From NCBI RefSeq assembly GCF_037975245.1, contig NC_092576.1, positions 44,087,611-44,151,610 of the forward strand: a stretch of DNA of 64,000 bases. The letters are read 5' to 3'. The translations under genes and the position numbers were made by a program. Positions 36,365 to 50,200 of this stretch are shown piece by piece; position 1 is the stretch's first letter; the number at the start of each line of letters is the position of its first letter. This DNA comes from Apostichopus japonicus. Taxonomy: Eukaryota > Echinodermata > Holothuroidea > Aspidochirotida > Stichopodidae. Below the pieces are notes generated by a model, which saw nothing but the letters and a program-made list of their open reading frames with translations, made no database searches and was not told the origin of the DNA.

Positions 36365-36849
36365 CTCTAAAGAGAACCACCCCGGTGGTACCCCTAATCC
36401 ATGGGACCCGGGGGTAACAATTACATCAGCACTGAAAGATGAACACTAATGGTGGTTGACGTAAGCCATCATGTCACCAAATCTCAATCTTGGTCACCTG
36501 ACAATGATGTCACTTCTCTCTTGAGTTTACTCATGTATATGATAATGCTGGGATTCTTACAAATGATGTCTATCAGTATCTCAGCTGACTAAGGACAAAA
36601 AACACAGATGCGTTTGTTATCATGTGACAGGTCACCTGATATTTATTCCTCTTTTTGGATGTTATTATTATACCAGTCACATACAACTGGCATTTGAATG
36701 GCAAACGCACATGACTGCCAGTGTCTGCAGTATGCTAACATTTGACACTGAACATCCATGGCTGTGGTGTCATGTGACATGTCACACTGGTGCTCCCTGT
36801 GAAGTATCCTCAAGCGCCAATGCTGAGATGAGCACCCTATAAATATCCC

Positions 36850-37400
36850 AAAATTCATATATGGGCCAGATATGAATACCAATTATAGACCAGATATAAA
36901 ATGCCATATGTCAGTGGGCCAGATAAAATGCCATATGAGCCAGATATAAAATGCCATACAAGAGCCAGATATAAAATGCCATACATGGGCCAGATATATA
37001 TTGCCATACAAGAGCCAGATATAAATTGCCATACATGGGCCAGATATAACATGCCATATATGGGCCAGATTTAAAATGCCATACAAGGGCCGGATATATA
37101 TTGCCATACATGGGCCAGATATAACATGCCATACAAGAGCCAGATATAAATTGCCATACTTGGGCCAGATATAACATGCCATATATGGGCCAGATATAAA
37201 ATGCCATACAAGAGCCAGATATAAAATGCCATACATGGGCCAGATATAACATGCCATACAAGAGCCAGATATAAATTGCCATACATGGGCCAGATGTAAC
37301 ATGCCATATATTGGCCAGATATAAAATGCCATACAACGGCCAGATATAAAATGCCATACATGGGCCTGTTAACAAAATGCCATATCTGAACCATATATGG
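36850..37400. repeat. 25-bp minisatellite
   Basis: About 22 units of GCCAGATATAAAATGCCATA plus CAAGA or CATGG. Three minus-strand frames stay open with a 25-residue period rich in Tyr, Trp and Ile; nothing suggests they are genes. Confidence 0.94.
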
Positions 37401-37734
37401 GCCAGATACAATATCTACATAAAAACACAGACAAATCATTGCTATTGCTTTTGTGTGACAAAGCACCTGATATCTTATTCCACTTTATAGAGCATTTTGA
37501 TTTTACAAACTCTATAAATGGTGACCAATGACCGAGATAAGAGAAGACAACATGGTTCACTGTCTTGTTTCTCCATTACCAGACTTGTAATGACTCCATA
37601 CTAGCATTCTATCTTAGTTAACTGGTGTGGTCACAATTTTGCGCATACTCACACTCATGTATTTGTTCTCGTACTCTGGGCAGATGCTACTGCAAAACTA
37701 GGGTAGATCAACTAGGACCAACTTCCCCCTACTC

Positions 37735-38240
37735 ATACTTATGCTTAGTGAAAGACTAGGTATTCATACCCTTGCTTAGTACAAGACTAGGTATTCATAC
37801 TCATGCTTAGTGTAAGACTAGGTATTCATACTCATGCGTATTACAAGACTAGGTATTCATACTCATGCATAGTACAAGACTAGGTATTCATACCCATGCT
37901 TAGTACAAGACTAGGTATTCATACTCATGCTTAGTGTAAGACTAGGTATTCATACTCATGCTTAGTACAAGACTAGGTATTCATACTTGTGCTTAGTACA
38001 AGACTAGGTATTCATACTCAGGCTTAGTACAAGACTAGGTATTCATACTCATGCTTAGTACAAGACTAGGTATTCATACTCAGGCTTAGTACAAGACTAG
38101 GTATTCATACTCATGCATAGTACAGGACTAAGTATTCATACTCATGCTTAGTTCAAGACTAGATACACATACTCATGCCTGGTGCAAGACAAGGTTCTCA
38201 TACTCATGCTTAGTACAAGACCAGAAATACCTAGCCTTGC
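37735..38240. repeat. 31-bp satellite, subfamily A
   Basis: About 16 units with AAGACTAGGTATTCATACTC followed by ATGCTTAGTAC. The unit length equals that of the large array to its right, with 23 of 31 positions shared, so the two are diverged subfamilies of one satellite. Confidence 0.94.
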
Positions 38241-41200
38241 ACTAGGTTTGGAAAGTACTTGGTCAGCGTTGAGTTGCAATCGTTTCCTTCAATACAGCCC
38301 ATGTGTGTGTAATTTCTATGTATGATTTTTATTTAAGGTGATAATTGTGTGTGGAATCGTGAATCTGTGCCTCAAGCAACAGTACTTGTGTTTCCTGGTT
38401 CTGGTCCTGTGTCCAATGCAAGATTAGGTACCCATTCTTGTGTCCATTGCAAGACTAGGTACTCACTCTTGTGTCCAGTCAAGACTAGGTACCTATTCTT
38501 GTGTCCAGTTCAAGTGTAGGTACTCATTCTTGTGTCCAGTGCAAGATTAGGTACCCATTCTTGTGTCCAGTTCAAGAGTAGGTACTCGTTCGTGTCCATT
38601 TCAAGACTAGGTACTCATCCTTGTGTCCAGTGCAAGACAAGGAGACAAGGTACCCATTCTTGTGTCCAGTGCAAGACTAGGTACTCATTCTAGTGTCCAG
38701 TGCAAGATTTGGTACACATTCTTGTGTCCAGTGCAATATTAGGTACCCATTCTTGTGTCCAGTGTAACATAAGGTACCCATTCTTCTGTCCAGTGCAAGA
38801 CTAGGTACTCATTCTTGTGTCCAGTTCAAGACTAGGTACTCATCCTCGTATCCAGTGAAAGACTAGGTACCCATTCTTGTGTCCAGTGCAAGACTAGGTA
38901 CTCATTCTTGTGTCCAGTGCAAGATTGGGTAGTTATTCTTGTATCCAGTGCAAGAGTAGGTACTCATTCTTGTGTCCAATGCAAGATTTGGTGCCCATTC
39001 TTGTGTCCAGTGCAAGACTAGGTACTCGTTCGTGTCAAATTCAAGACTAGGTACTCATCCTCGTGTACAGTGGAAGACTAGGTACTTATTCTTGTATCTA
39101 GTGAAAGACTAGGTACCCATTCTTGTGTCCAGTGCAAGACTAGGTACTCATTCTTGTGTCCAGTGCAAGATTGGGTACCCATTCTTGTGTCCAGTGCGAC
39201 ATAAGGTACCCATTCTTGTGTCCAGTGCAAAACTAGGTACTCATTCTTGTGTCCAGTTCAAGACTAGGTACCTATTCTTGTGTCCAGTGCAAGAGTAGGT
39301 ACTCATTCTTGTGTCCAATGCAAGATTAGGTGCCCATTCTTGTGTCCAGTGCAAGACTAGGAACTCGTTCGTGTCCAGTTCAAGACTAGGTACTCATCCT
39401 CGTGTCCAGTGGAAGACTAGGTACTCATTCTTGTATCCAGTGAAAGACTAGGTACCCATTCTTGTGTCCAGTGCAAGACTAGGTACTCATTCTTGTGTCC
39501 AGTGCAAGTTTGGGTACTCATTCTTGTGTCCAGTTCAAGAGTAGGTACTCTTTCTTGTGTCCAATGCAAGATTAGGTACCTATTCTTGTGTCCAGTGCAA
39601 GACTAGGTACTCATTCTTGTGTCCAGTTCAAGACTAGGTACCTATTCTTGTGTCCAGTGCAAGTGTAGGTACTCATTCTTGTGTCTAGTACTAGATAAGG
39701 TACCTATTCTTGTGTCCAGTGCAAGAGTAGGTACTCATTCTTGTGTCCAGTGCAAGATTGGGTACTCATTCTTGTGTCCAGTGCAAGAGAAGGTACTCAT
39801 TCTTGTGTCCAGTGCAAGATTAGGTACCCATTCTTGTGTCCAGTTCAAGACTAGGTACTCATTCTTGTGTCCAGTTCAAGACTAGGTACTCATCCTTGTG
39901 TCCAGTGCAAGACTAGGTACCCATTCTTGTGTACAGTGCAAGACTAGGTACCCATTCTTATGTCCAGTGCAAGACTAGGTACCCATTCTTGTGTCCAGTG
40001 CAAGTCTAGGTACTCATTCTTGTGTCCAGTGCAAGACTAGGTACCCATTCTTGTGTCCAGTGCAAGACTAGGTACCTATTCTTGTGTCCAGTGCAAGATT
40101 AGGTACCCATTTTTGTGTCCACTTCAAGACTAGGTACTTATCCCTGTGTCCAGTGGAAGGCTAGGTACCCATTCTTGTGTCCAGTGCAAGACTAGGTGCC
40201 CATTCTTGTGTCCAGTGCAAGACTAGGAACTTGTTCGTGTCCAGTTCAAGACTAGGGACTCATCCTCGTGTCCAGTGGAAGACTAGGTACTCATTCTTGT
40301 ATCCAGTGAAAGACTAGGTACCCATTCTTGTGTCCAGTGCAAGACTAGGTACTCATTCTTGTGTCCAGTACAAGATTAGGTACCTATTCTTGTGTCCAGT
40401 GCAAGAGTAGGTACTCGTTCGTGTTCAGTTCAAGACTAGGTACTCATCCTTGTGTCCAATGCAAGACAAGGTACCCGTTCTTGTGTCCAGTGCAAGACTA
40501 GGTACTCATTCTAGTGTCCAGTGCAAGACTAGGTACTCATTCTTGTGTCCAGTGCAAAACTAGGTACCTATTCTTGTGTCCAGTGCAAGTGTAGGTACTC
40601 ACATCTTGTATCCAGTGAAAGACTAGGTACCCATTCTTGTGTCCTGTGCAAGACTAGGTGCCCATTCTTGTGTCCAGTGCAAGACTAGGAACTCGTTCGT
40701 GTCCAGTGCAAGACTAGGTACTCATTCTTGTGTCCAGTTCAAGACTAGGTACCTATTCTTGTGTCCAGTGCAAGTGTAGGTACTCATTCTTGTGTCTAGT
40801 ACTAGATAAGGTACCTATTCTTGTGTCCAGTGCAAGAGTAGGTACTCATTCTTGTGTCCAGTGCAAGATTGGGTACTCATTCTTGTGTCCAGTGCAAGAG
40901 TAGGTACTCATTCTTGTGTCCAGTGCAAGATTAGGTACCCATTCTTGTGTCCAGTTCAAGACTAGGTACTCATTCTTGTGTCCAGTTCAAGACTAGGTAC
41001 TCATCCTTGTGTCCAGTGCAAGACTAGGTACCCATTCTTGTGTACAGTGCAAGACTAGGTACCCATTCTTATGTCCAGTGCAAGACTAGGTACCCATTCT
41101 TGTGTCCAGTGCAAGTCTAGGTACTCATTCTTGTGTCCAGTGCAAGACTAGGTACCCATTCTTGTGTCCAGTGCAAGACTAGGTACCTATTCTTGTGTCC

Positions 41201-44200
41201 AGTGCAAGATTAGGTACCCATTCTTGTGTCCACTTCAAGACTAGGTACTTATCCCTGTGTCCAGTGGAAGGCTAGGTACCCATTCTTGTGTCCAGTGCAA
41301 GACTAGGTGCCCATTCTTGTGTCCAGTGCAAGACTAGGAACTTGTTCGTGTCCAGTTCAAGACTAGGGACTCATCCTCGTGTCCAGTGGAAGACTAGGTA
41401 CTCATTCTTGTATCCAGTGAAAGACTAGGTACCCATTCTTGTGTCCAGTGCAAGACTAGGTACTCATTCTTGTGTCCAGTACAAGATTAGGTACCTATTC
41501 TTGTGTCCAGTGCAAGAGTAGGTACTCGTTCGTGTTCAGTTCAAGACTAGGTACTCATCCTTGTGTCCAATGCAAGACAAGGTACCCGTTCTTGTGTCCA
41601 GTGCAAGACTAGGTACTCATTCTAGTGTCCAGTGCAAGACTAGGTACTCATTCTTGTGTCCAGTGCAAAACTAGGTACCTATTCTTGTGTCCAGTGCAAG
41701 TGTAGGTACTCACATCTTGTATCCAGTGAAAGACTAGGTACCCATTCTTGTGTCCTGTGCAAGACTAGGTACTCATTCTTGTGTCCAGTGCAAGAGTAGG
41801 TACTCATTCTTGTGTCCAATGCAAGATTAGGTACCCATTCTTGTGTCCAGTTCAAGACTAGGTACTCATTCGTGTCCAGTTCAAGACTAGGTACTCATCC
41901 TTGTGTCCAGTGCAAGACTAGGTACCCATTCTTGTGTACAGTGCAAGACTAGGCACCCATTCTTATGTCCAGTGCAAGACTAGGTACCCATTCTTGTGTC
42001 CAGTTCAAGTCTAGGTACTCATTCTTGTGTCCAGTGCAAGACTAGGTACCCATTCTTGTGTCCAGTGGAAGACTAGGTACCTATTCTTGTGTCCAGTGCA
42101 AGATTAGGTACCCATTCTTGTGTCCAGTTCAAGACTAGGTATTTAACCCTGTGTCCAGTGGAAGGCTAGGTACCCATTCTTGTGTCCAGTGCAAGACTAG
42201 GTACTCATTCTTGTGTCCAGTGCAAGATTGGGTACTTATTCTTGTGTCCAGTGCAAGAGTAGGTACCCATTCTTGTGTCCAATGCAAGATTAGGTGCCCA
42301 TTCTTGTGTCCAGTGCAAGACTAGGAACTCGTTCGTGTCCAGTTAAAGACTAGGTACTCATCCTCGTGTCCAGTGGAAGACTAGGTACTCATTCTTGTAT
42401 CCAGTGAAAGACTAGGTACCCATTCTTGTGTCCATTGCAAGACTAGGTACTCATTCTTGTGACCAGTGCAAGTTTGGGTACCCATTCTTGTGTCCAGTGC
42501 AAGACTAGGTACTCATTTGTATCCAGTTCAAGATTAGGTACTCATCCTTGTGTCCAGTGCAAGATTAGGTACCCATTCTTGTGTCCAGTGCAAGACTAGG
42601 TACTCATTCTTGTATCCAGTGCAAGACTAGGTACCCATTCTTGTGTCCAGTGCAAGACTAGGTACCCATTCTTGTGTCCAGTGCAAGATTAGGTACCCAT
42701 TCTTGTGTCCAGTTAAAGACTAGGTACATATCCCTGTGTCCATTGCAAGGCTAGGTACCCATTCTTGTGTCCAGTGCAAGACTAGGTACTCATTCTTGTG
42801 TCCAGTGCAAGATTGGGTACTTATTCTTGTGTCCAGTGCAAGAGTAGGTACTCATTCTTGTGTCCAATGCAAGATTTGGTGCCCATTCTTGTGTCCAGTG
42901 CAAGACTAGGTACTCGTTCGTGTCCAATTCAAGACTAGGTACTCATCCTCGTGTCCAGTGGAAGACTAGGTACTTAATCTTGTATCTAGTGAAAGACTAG
43001 GTACCCATTCTTGTGTCCAGTGCAAGACTAGGTACTCATTCTTGTGTCCAGTGCAAGATTAGGTACCCATTCTTGTGTCCAGTGCAAGAGTAGGTACTCA
43101 TTCTTGTGTCCAGTTCAAGACTAGGTACTCATCCTTGTGTCCAGTGCAAGATTAGGTACCCATTCTTGTGTCCAATGCAAGATTAGGTGCCCATTCTTGT
43201 GTCCAGTGCAAGACTAGGTACCCATTCTTGTGTCCAGTGCAAGACTAGGTACTAATCCCTGTGTCCATTGGAAGGCTAGGTACCCATTTTTGTGTCCAGT
43301 GCAAGAGTAGGTACTCATTCTTGTGTCCAGTGCAAGATTGGGTACTTATTTTTGTGTCCAGTGCAAGAGTAGGTACTCATTCTTGTGTCCAATGCAAGAT
43401 TAGGTGCCCATTCTTGTGTCCAGTGCAAGACTAGGTACTCGTTCGTGTCCGATTCAAGACTAGGTACTCATCCTCGTGTCCAGTGGAAGACTAGGTACTT
43501 ATTCTTGTATCTAGTGAAAGACTAGGTACCCATTCATGTGTCCAGTGGAAGACTAGGTACTCATTCTTGTATCCAGTGAAAGACTAGGTACCCATTCTTG
43601 TGTCCAGTGCAAGACTAGGTACTTATTCTTGTGTCCAGTGCAAGTTTGGGTACTCATTCTTGTGTCCAGTTCAAGAGTAGGTACTCATTCTTGTGTCCAA
43701 TGCAACATAAGGTACCTATTCTTGTGTCCAGTGCAAGACTAGGTACTCATTCTTGTGTCCAGTTCAAGACTAGGTACCTATTCTTGTGTCCAGTGCAAGT
43801 GTAGGTAGTCATTCTTGTGTCTAGTGCTAGATAAGGTACCTATTGTGTCCAGTGGAAGAGTAGGTAGTCATTCTTGTATCCAGTGCAAGATTGGGTACTC
43901 ATTCTTGTGTCCAGTGCAAGAGTAGGTACTCATTCTTGTGACCAATACAAGATTAGGTACCCATTCTTGTGTCCAGTTCAAGACTAGGTACTCATCCTTG
44001 TGTCCAGTGCAAGATTAGGTACCCATTCTTGTGTCCAATGCAAGATTAGGTGCCCATTCCTGTGGCCAGTGCAAGACTAGGTACCCATTCTTGTGTCCAG
44101 TGCAAGACTAGGTACTTATCTCTGTGTCCATTGGAAGGCTAGGTACCCATTTTTGTGTCCAGTGCAAGAATAGGTACTCATTCTTGTGTCCAGTGCATGA

Positions 44201-47200
44201 TTGGGTACTTATTCTTGTGTCCAGTGCAAGACCAGGTACTCGTTCGTGTCCAATTCAAGATTAGGTACTCATCCTCGTGTCCAGTGGAAGACTAGGTACT
44301 TATTCTTGTATCCAGTGAAAGACTAGGTACCCATTCTTGTGTCCAGTGCAAGACTAGGTACTCATTTGTATCCAGTTCAAGACTAGGTACTCATCCTTGT
44401 GTCCAGTGCAAGATTAGGTACCCATTCTTGTGTCCAGTGCAAGACTAGGTACTCATTCTTGTATCCAGTGCAAGACTAGGTACCCATTCTTGTGTCCAGT
44501 GCAAAACTAGATACCTATTCTTGTGTCCAGTGCAAGTCTAGGTACTCATTCTTGTGTCCAATGAAAGACTAGGTACCCATTCTTGTGTCCAGTGGAAGAC
44601 TAGGTACCTATTCTTGTGTCCAGTGCAAGATAAGGTACCCATTCTTGTGTCCAGTTCAAGACTAGGTACTTATCCCTGTGTCCAGTGGAAGGCTAGGTAC
44701 CCATTCTTGTGTCCAGTGCAAGACTAGGTACTCATTCTTGTGTCCAGTGCAAGATTGGGTACTTATTCTTGTGTCCAGTGCAAGAGTAGGTAGTCATTCT
44801 TGTGTCCAATGCAAGATTAGGTGCCCATTCTTGTGTCCAGTGCAAGACTAGGAACTCGTTCGTGTCCAGTTCAAGACTAGGTACTCATCCTCGTGTCCAG
44901 TGGAAGACTAGGTTCTCATTCTTGTATCCAGTGAAAGACCAGGTACCCATTCTTGTGTCCAGTGCAAGACTAGGTACTCATTCTTGTGTCCAGTGGAAGT
45001 TTGGGTACTCATTGTGTCCAGTTCAAGAGTAGGTACTCATTCTTGTGTCCAATGCAAGATTAGGTACCTATTCTTGTGTCCAGTGCAAGACTAGGTACTC
45101 ATTCTTGTTTCCAGTGCAAGACTAGGTACCCATTCTTGTGTCCAGTGCAAGACTAGGTACCCATTCCTCTGTGCAGTGCAAGACTATGTACTCATTCTTG
45201 TGTCCAGTGCAAGACTAGGTACCCATTCTTGTGTACAGTGCAAGACTAGGTACTAATCCCTGTGTCCATTTGGGTACTCATTCTTGTGTCCAGTTCAAGA
45301 GTAGGTACTCATTCTTGTGTCCAATGCAACATAAGGTACCTATTCTTGTGTCCAGTGCAAGACTAGGTACTCATTCTTGTGTCCAGTTCAAGACTAGGTA
45401 CCTATACTTGTGTCCAGTGCAAGTGTAGGTAGTCATTCTTGTGTCTAGTGCTAGATAAGGTACCTATTGTGTCCAGTGCAAGAGTAGGTACTCATTCTTG
45501 TGTCCAGTGCAAGATTGGGTACTCATTCTTGTGTCCAGTGCAAGAGTAGGTACTCATTCTTGTGACCAATGCAAGATTAGGTACCCATTCTTGTGTCCAG
45601 TGCAAGACTAGGTACTCATTCTTGTGTCCAGTTCAAGACTAGGTACTCATCCTTGTATCCAGTGCAAGATTAGGTACCCATTCTTGTGTCCAATGCAAGA
45701 TTAGGTGCCCATTCTTGTGGCCAGTGCAAGACTAGGTACCCATTCTTGTGTCCAGTGCAAGACTAGGTACTTATCCCTGTGTCCATTGGAAGGCTAGGTA
45801 CCCATTTTTGTGTCCAGTGCAAGAATAGGTACTCATTCCTGTGTCCAGTGCATGATTGGGTACTTATTCTTGTGTCCAGTGCAAGAGTAGGTACTCATTC
45901 TTGTGTCCAATGCAAGATTAGGTGCCCATTCTTGTGTCCAGTGCAAGACTAGGTACTCGTTCGTGTCCAATTCAAGACTAGGTACTCATCCTCGTGTCCA
46001 GTGGAAGACTAGGTACTTATTCTTGTATCAGTGAAAGACTAGGTACCCATTCTTGTGTCCAGTGGAAGACTAGGTACTCATTCTTGTATCCAGTGAAAGA
46101 CTAGGTACCCATTCTTGTGTCCAGTGCAAGACTAGGTACTCATTTGTATCCAGTTCAAGACTAGGTACTCATCCTTGTGTCCAGTGCAAGATTAGGTACC
46201 CATTCTTGTGTCCAGTGCAAGACTAGGTACTCATTCTTGTATCCAGTGCAAGACTAGGTACCCATTCTTGTGTCCAGTGCAAAACTAGGTACCTATTCTT
46301 GTGTCCAGTGCAAGTCTAGGTACTCATTCTTGTGTCCAATGAAAGACTAGGTACCCATTCTTGTGTCCAGTGGAAGACTAGGTACCTATTCTTGTGTCCA
46401 GTGCAAGATAAGGTACCCATTCTTGTGTCCAGTTCAAGACTAGGTACTTATCCCTGTGTCCAGTGGAAGGCTAGGTACCCATTCTTGTGTCCAGTGCAAG
46501 ACTAGGTACTCATTCTTGTGTCCAGTGCAAGATTGGGTACTTATTCTTGTGTCCAGTGCAAGAGTAGGTACTCATTCTTGTGTCCAATGCAAGATTAGGT
46601 GCCCATACTTGTGTCCAGTACAAGACTAGGAACTCGTTCGTGTCCAGTTCAAGACTAGGTACTCATCCTCGTGTCCAGTGGAAGACTAGGTTCTCATTCT
46701 TGTATCCAGTGAAAGACTAGGTACCCATTCTTGTGTCCAGTGCAAGACTAGGTACTCATTCTTGTGTCCAGTGCAAGTTTGGATACTCATTCTTGTGTCC
46801 AGTTCAAGAGTAGGTACTCATTCTTGTGTCCAATGCAAGATTAGGTACCTATTCTTGTGTCCAGTGCAAGACTAGGTACTCATTCTTGTGTCCAGTTCAA
46901 GACTAGGTACCTATTCTTGTGTCCAGTGCAAGTGTAGGTACTCATTCTTGTGTCTAGTGCTAGATAAGGTACCTATTCTAGTGTCCAGTGCAAGACTAGG
47001 TACTCATTCTTGTGTCCAGTTCAAGACTAGGTACCTATTCTTGTGTCCAGTGCAAGTGTAGGTACTCACATCTTGTATCCAGTAAAAGACTATGTACCCA
47101 TTCTTGTGTCCTGTGCAAGACTAGGTACTCATTCTTGTGTCCAGTGCAAGATTGGGTACTCATTCTTGTGTCCAGTGCAAGCGTAGGGTACTCATTCTTG

Positions 47201-50200
47201 TGTCCAATGGAAGATTAGGTACCCATTCTTGTGTCCAGTGCAAGAGTAGGTACTCATTCGTGTCCAGTTCAAGACTAGGTACTCATCCTTGTGTCCAGTG
47301 CAAGATTAGGTACCCATTCTTGTGTCCAATGCAAGATTAGGTGCCCATTCTTGTGTCCAGTGCAAGACTAGGTACCCATTCTTGTGTCCAGTGCAAGACT
47401 AGGTACTTATCCCTGTGTCCAATGGAAGGCTAGGTACCCATTTTTGTGTCCAGTGCAAGACTAGGTACTCATTCTTGTGTCCAGTGCAAGATTGGGTACT
47501 TATTCTTGTGTTCAGTGCTAGAGTAGGTACTCATTCTTGTGTCCAATGCAAGATTAGGTGCCCATTCTTGTGTCCAGTGCAAGACTAGGTACTCTTTAGT
47601 GTCCAGTGCAAGACTAGTTACTTTCTTGTGTCCAGTTCAAGAATAATACCTTTTCTTATGTAAGGTGCAAGAGTAGGTACTCATTCTTGTGTCCAATGCA
47701 AGAAGGTACCCATTCTTGTATCCAGTGCAAGACTAGGTACTCATTCTTGTGTCCAGTGGAAGACTAGGTACTCGTTCCTGTCCAGTTCAAAACTAGGTAC
47801 TCATCCTTGTGTCAAGTGCAAGATTAGGTACCTATTCTTGTGTCCAGTGCAAGAGTAGGTACTCGTTCGTGTTCATTTCAAGACTAGGTACTCATCCTTG
47901 TGTCCAATGCAAGACAAGGTACCCGTTCTTGTGTCCAGTGCAAGACTAGGTACTCATTCTAGTGTCCAGTGCAAGACTAGGTACTCATTCTTGTGTCCAG
48001 TGCAAAACTTGGTACCTATTCTTGTGTCCAGTGCAAGTGTAGGTACTCACATCTTGTATCCAGTGAAAGACTAGGTACCCATTCTTGTGTCCTGTGCAAG
48101 ACTAGGTACTCATTCTTGTGTCCAGTGCAAGATTTGGTACACATTCTTGTGTCCAGTGCAAGACTAGGTACTCATCCTTGTGTCCAATGCAAGAAGGTAC
48201 CCATTCTTGTATCCAGTGCAAGACTAGGTACTCATTCTTGTGTCCAGTGTAAGACTAGGTACCCATTCTTGTGTCCAGTGCAAAAGTAGGTACTCATTCT
48301 TGTGTCCAGTTCAAGACTAGGTACTCATTCTTGTGTCCAGTGGAAGACTAGGTACTCATTCTTGTATCCAGTGAAAGACTAGGTACCCATTCTTGTGTCC
48401 AATGCAAGATTAGGTACCCATTCTTGTGTCCAGTGCAAGACTAGGTACTCGTTCGTGTCCAGTGCAAGACTAGTTACTTTCTTGTGTCCAGTTCAAGAAT
48501 AAATACCTATTCTTATGTAAGGTGCAAGAGTAGGTACTCATTCTTGTGTCCAATGCAAGAAGGTACCCATTCTTGTATCCAGTGGAAGACTAGGTACTCG
48601 TTCCTGTCCAGTTCAAGACTAGGTACTCATCCTTGTGTCCTGTTCAAAGCTAGGTACTCATCCTTGTGTCCAATGCAAGACAAGGTACCCTTTCTTGTGT
48701 TCAGTGCAAGACTAGGTACCTATTCTAGTGTCCAGTGCAAGACTAGGTACTCATCCTTGTGTCCAGTGCATGACTAGGTACCCATTCTTGTGTCCAGTGC
48801 AAGGCTAGGTACTCATTCTTGTATCCAGTGCAAGACTAGGTACCCATTCCTGTGTCCAGTGCAAGACTAGGTACTCATTATTGTGTCCAGTGCAAGATTG
48901 GGTACTCATTCTTGTGTCCAGTGCAAGAGTAGGTACTCATTCTTGTGTCCAGTTCAAGACTAGGTACCTATTCTTGTGTCCAGTGCAAGACTAGGTACTC
49001 ATTCTAGTGTCCAGTTCAAGACTAGGTACCTATTCTTGTGTCCAGTGCAAGACTAGGTACTCATTCTTGTGTCCAGTGCAAGATTAGGTACCTATTCTTG
49101 TGTCCAGTGGAAGTGTAGGTACTCACATCTGTATCCAGTGAAAGACTAGGTACCCATTCTTGTGTCCTGTGCAAGACTAGGTACTCATTCCTGTGTCCAG
49201 TGGAAGATTTGGTACTCATTCTTGTGTCCAGTTCAAGACTAGGTACCTATTCTTGTGTCCAGTGCAAGAGTAGGTACTCATTCTTTTATCCAATGCAAGA
49301 TTAGGTACTCATTCGTGTCCAGTTCAAGACTAGGTACTCATCCTTGTGTCCAGCGCAAGACTAGGTACCCATTCTTGTGTCCAGTGCAAGGCTAGGTACT
49401 CATTCTTGTATCCAGTGCAAGACTAGGTACCCATTCCTGTGTCCAGTGCAAGACTAGGTACTCATTATTGTGTCCAGTGCAAGATTGGGTACTCATTCTT
49501 GTGTCCAGTGCAAGAGTAGGTACTCATTCTTGTGTCCAGTTCAAGACTAGGTACCTATTCTTGTGTCCAGTGCAAGACTAGGTACTCATTCTTGTGTCCA
49601 GTTCAAGACTAGGTACCTATTCTTGTGTCCAGTGCAAGACTAGGTTCTCATTCTAGTGTCCAGTTCAAGACTAGGTACCTATTCTTGTGTCCAGTGCAAG
49701 ACTAGGTACTCATTCTTGTGTCCAGTTCAAGACTAGGTACCTATTCTTGTGTCCAGTGCAAGTGTAGGTACTCACATCTTGTATCCAGTGAAAGACTATG
49801 TACCCATTCTTGTGTCCTTTGCAAGACTAGGTACTCATTCTTGTGTCCAGTGCAAGATTGGGTACTCATTCTTGTGTCCAGTGCAAGCGTAGGTACTCAT
49901 TCTTGTGTCCAATGGAAGTTTAGGTACCCATTCTTGTGTCCAGTGCAAGAGTAGGTACTCATTCGTGTCCAGTTCAAGACTAGGTACTCATCCTTGTGTC
50001 CAGTGCAAGATTAGGTACCCATTTTTGTGTCCAATGCAAGATTAGGTGCCCATTCTTGTGTCCAGTGCAAGACTAGGTACCCATTCTTGTGTCCAGTGCA
50101 AGACTAGGTACTCATTCTTGTGTCCAATGCAAGATTAGGTGCCCATTCTTGTGTCCAGTGCAAGACTAGGTACTCGTTCGTGTCCAATTCAAGACTAGGT

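Noticed and set aside
36883-37411. Minus-strand Tyr/Trp-rich frames of about 130-166 codons
   Set aside because: Three overlapping frames are all open because the 25-bp unit lacks stops on that strand; they follow the repeat period exactly.
49718-49954. Cys-rich repeated proteins within the satellite (recurring near 47.0, 52.0 and 54.6 kb)
   Set aside because: They are translations of the 31-bp monomer read through three frames; no start context, splice pattern or non-repeat domain.
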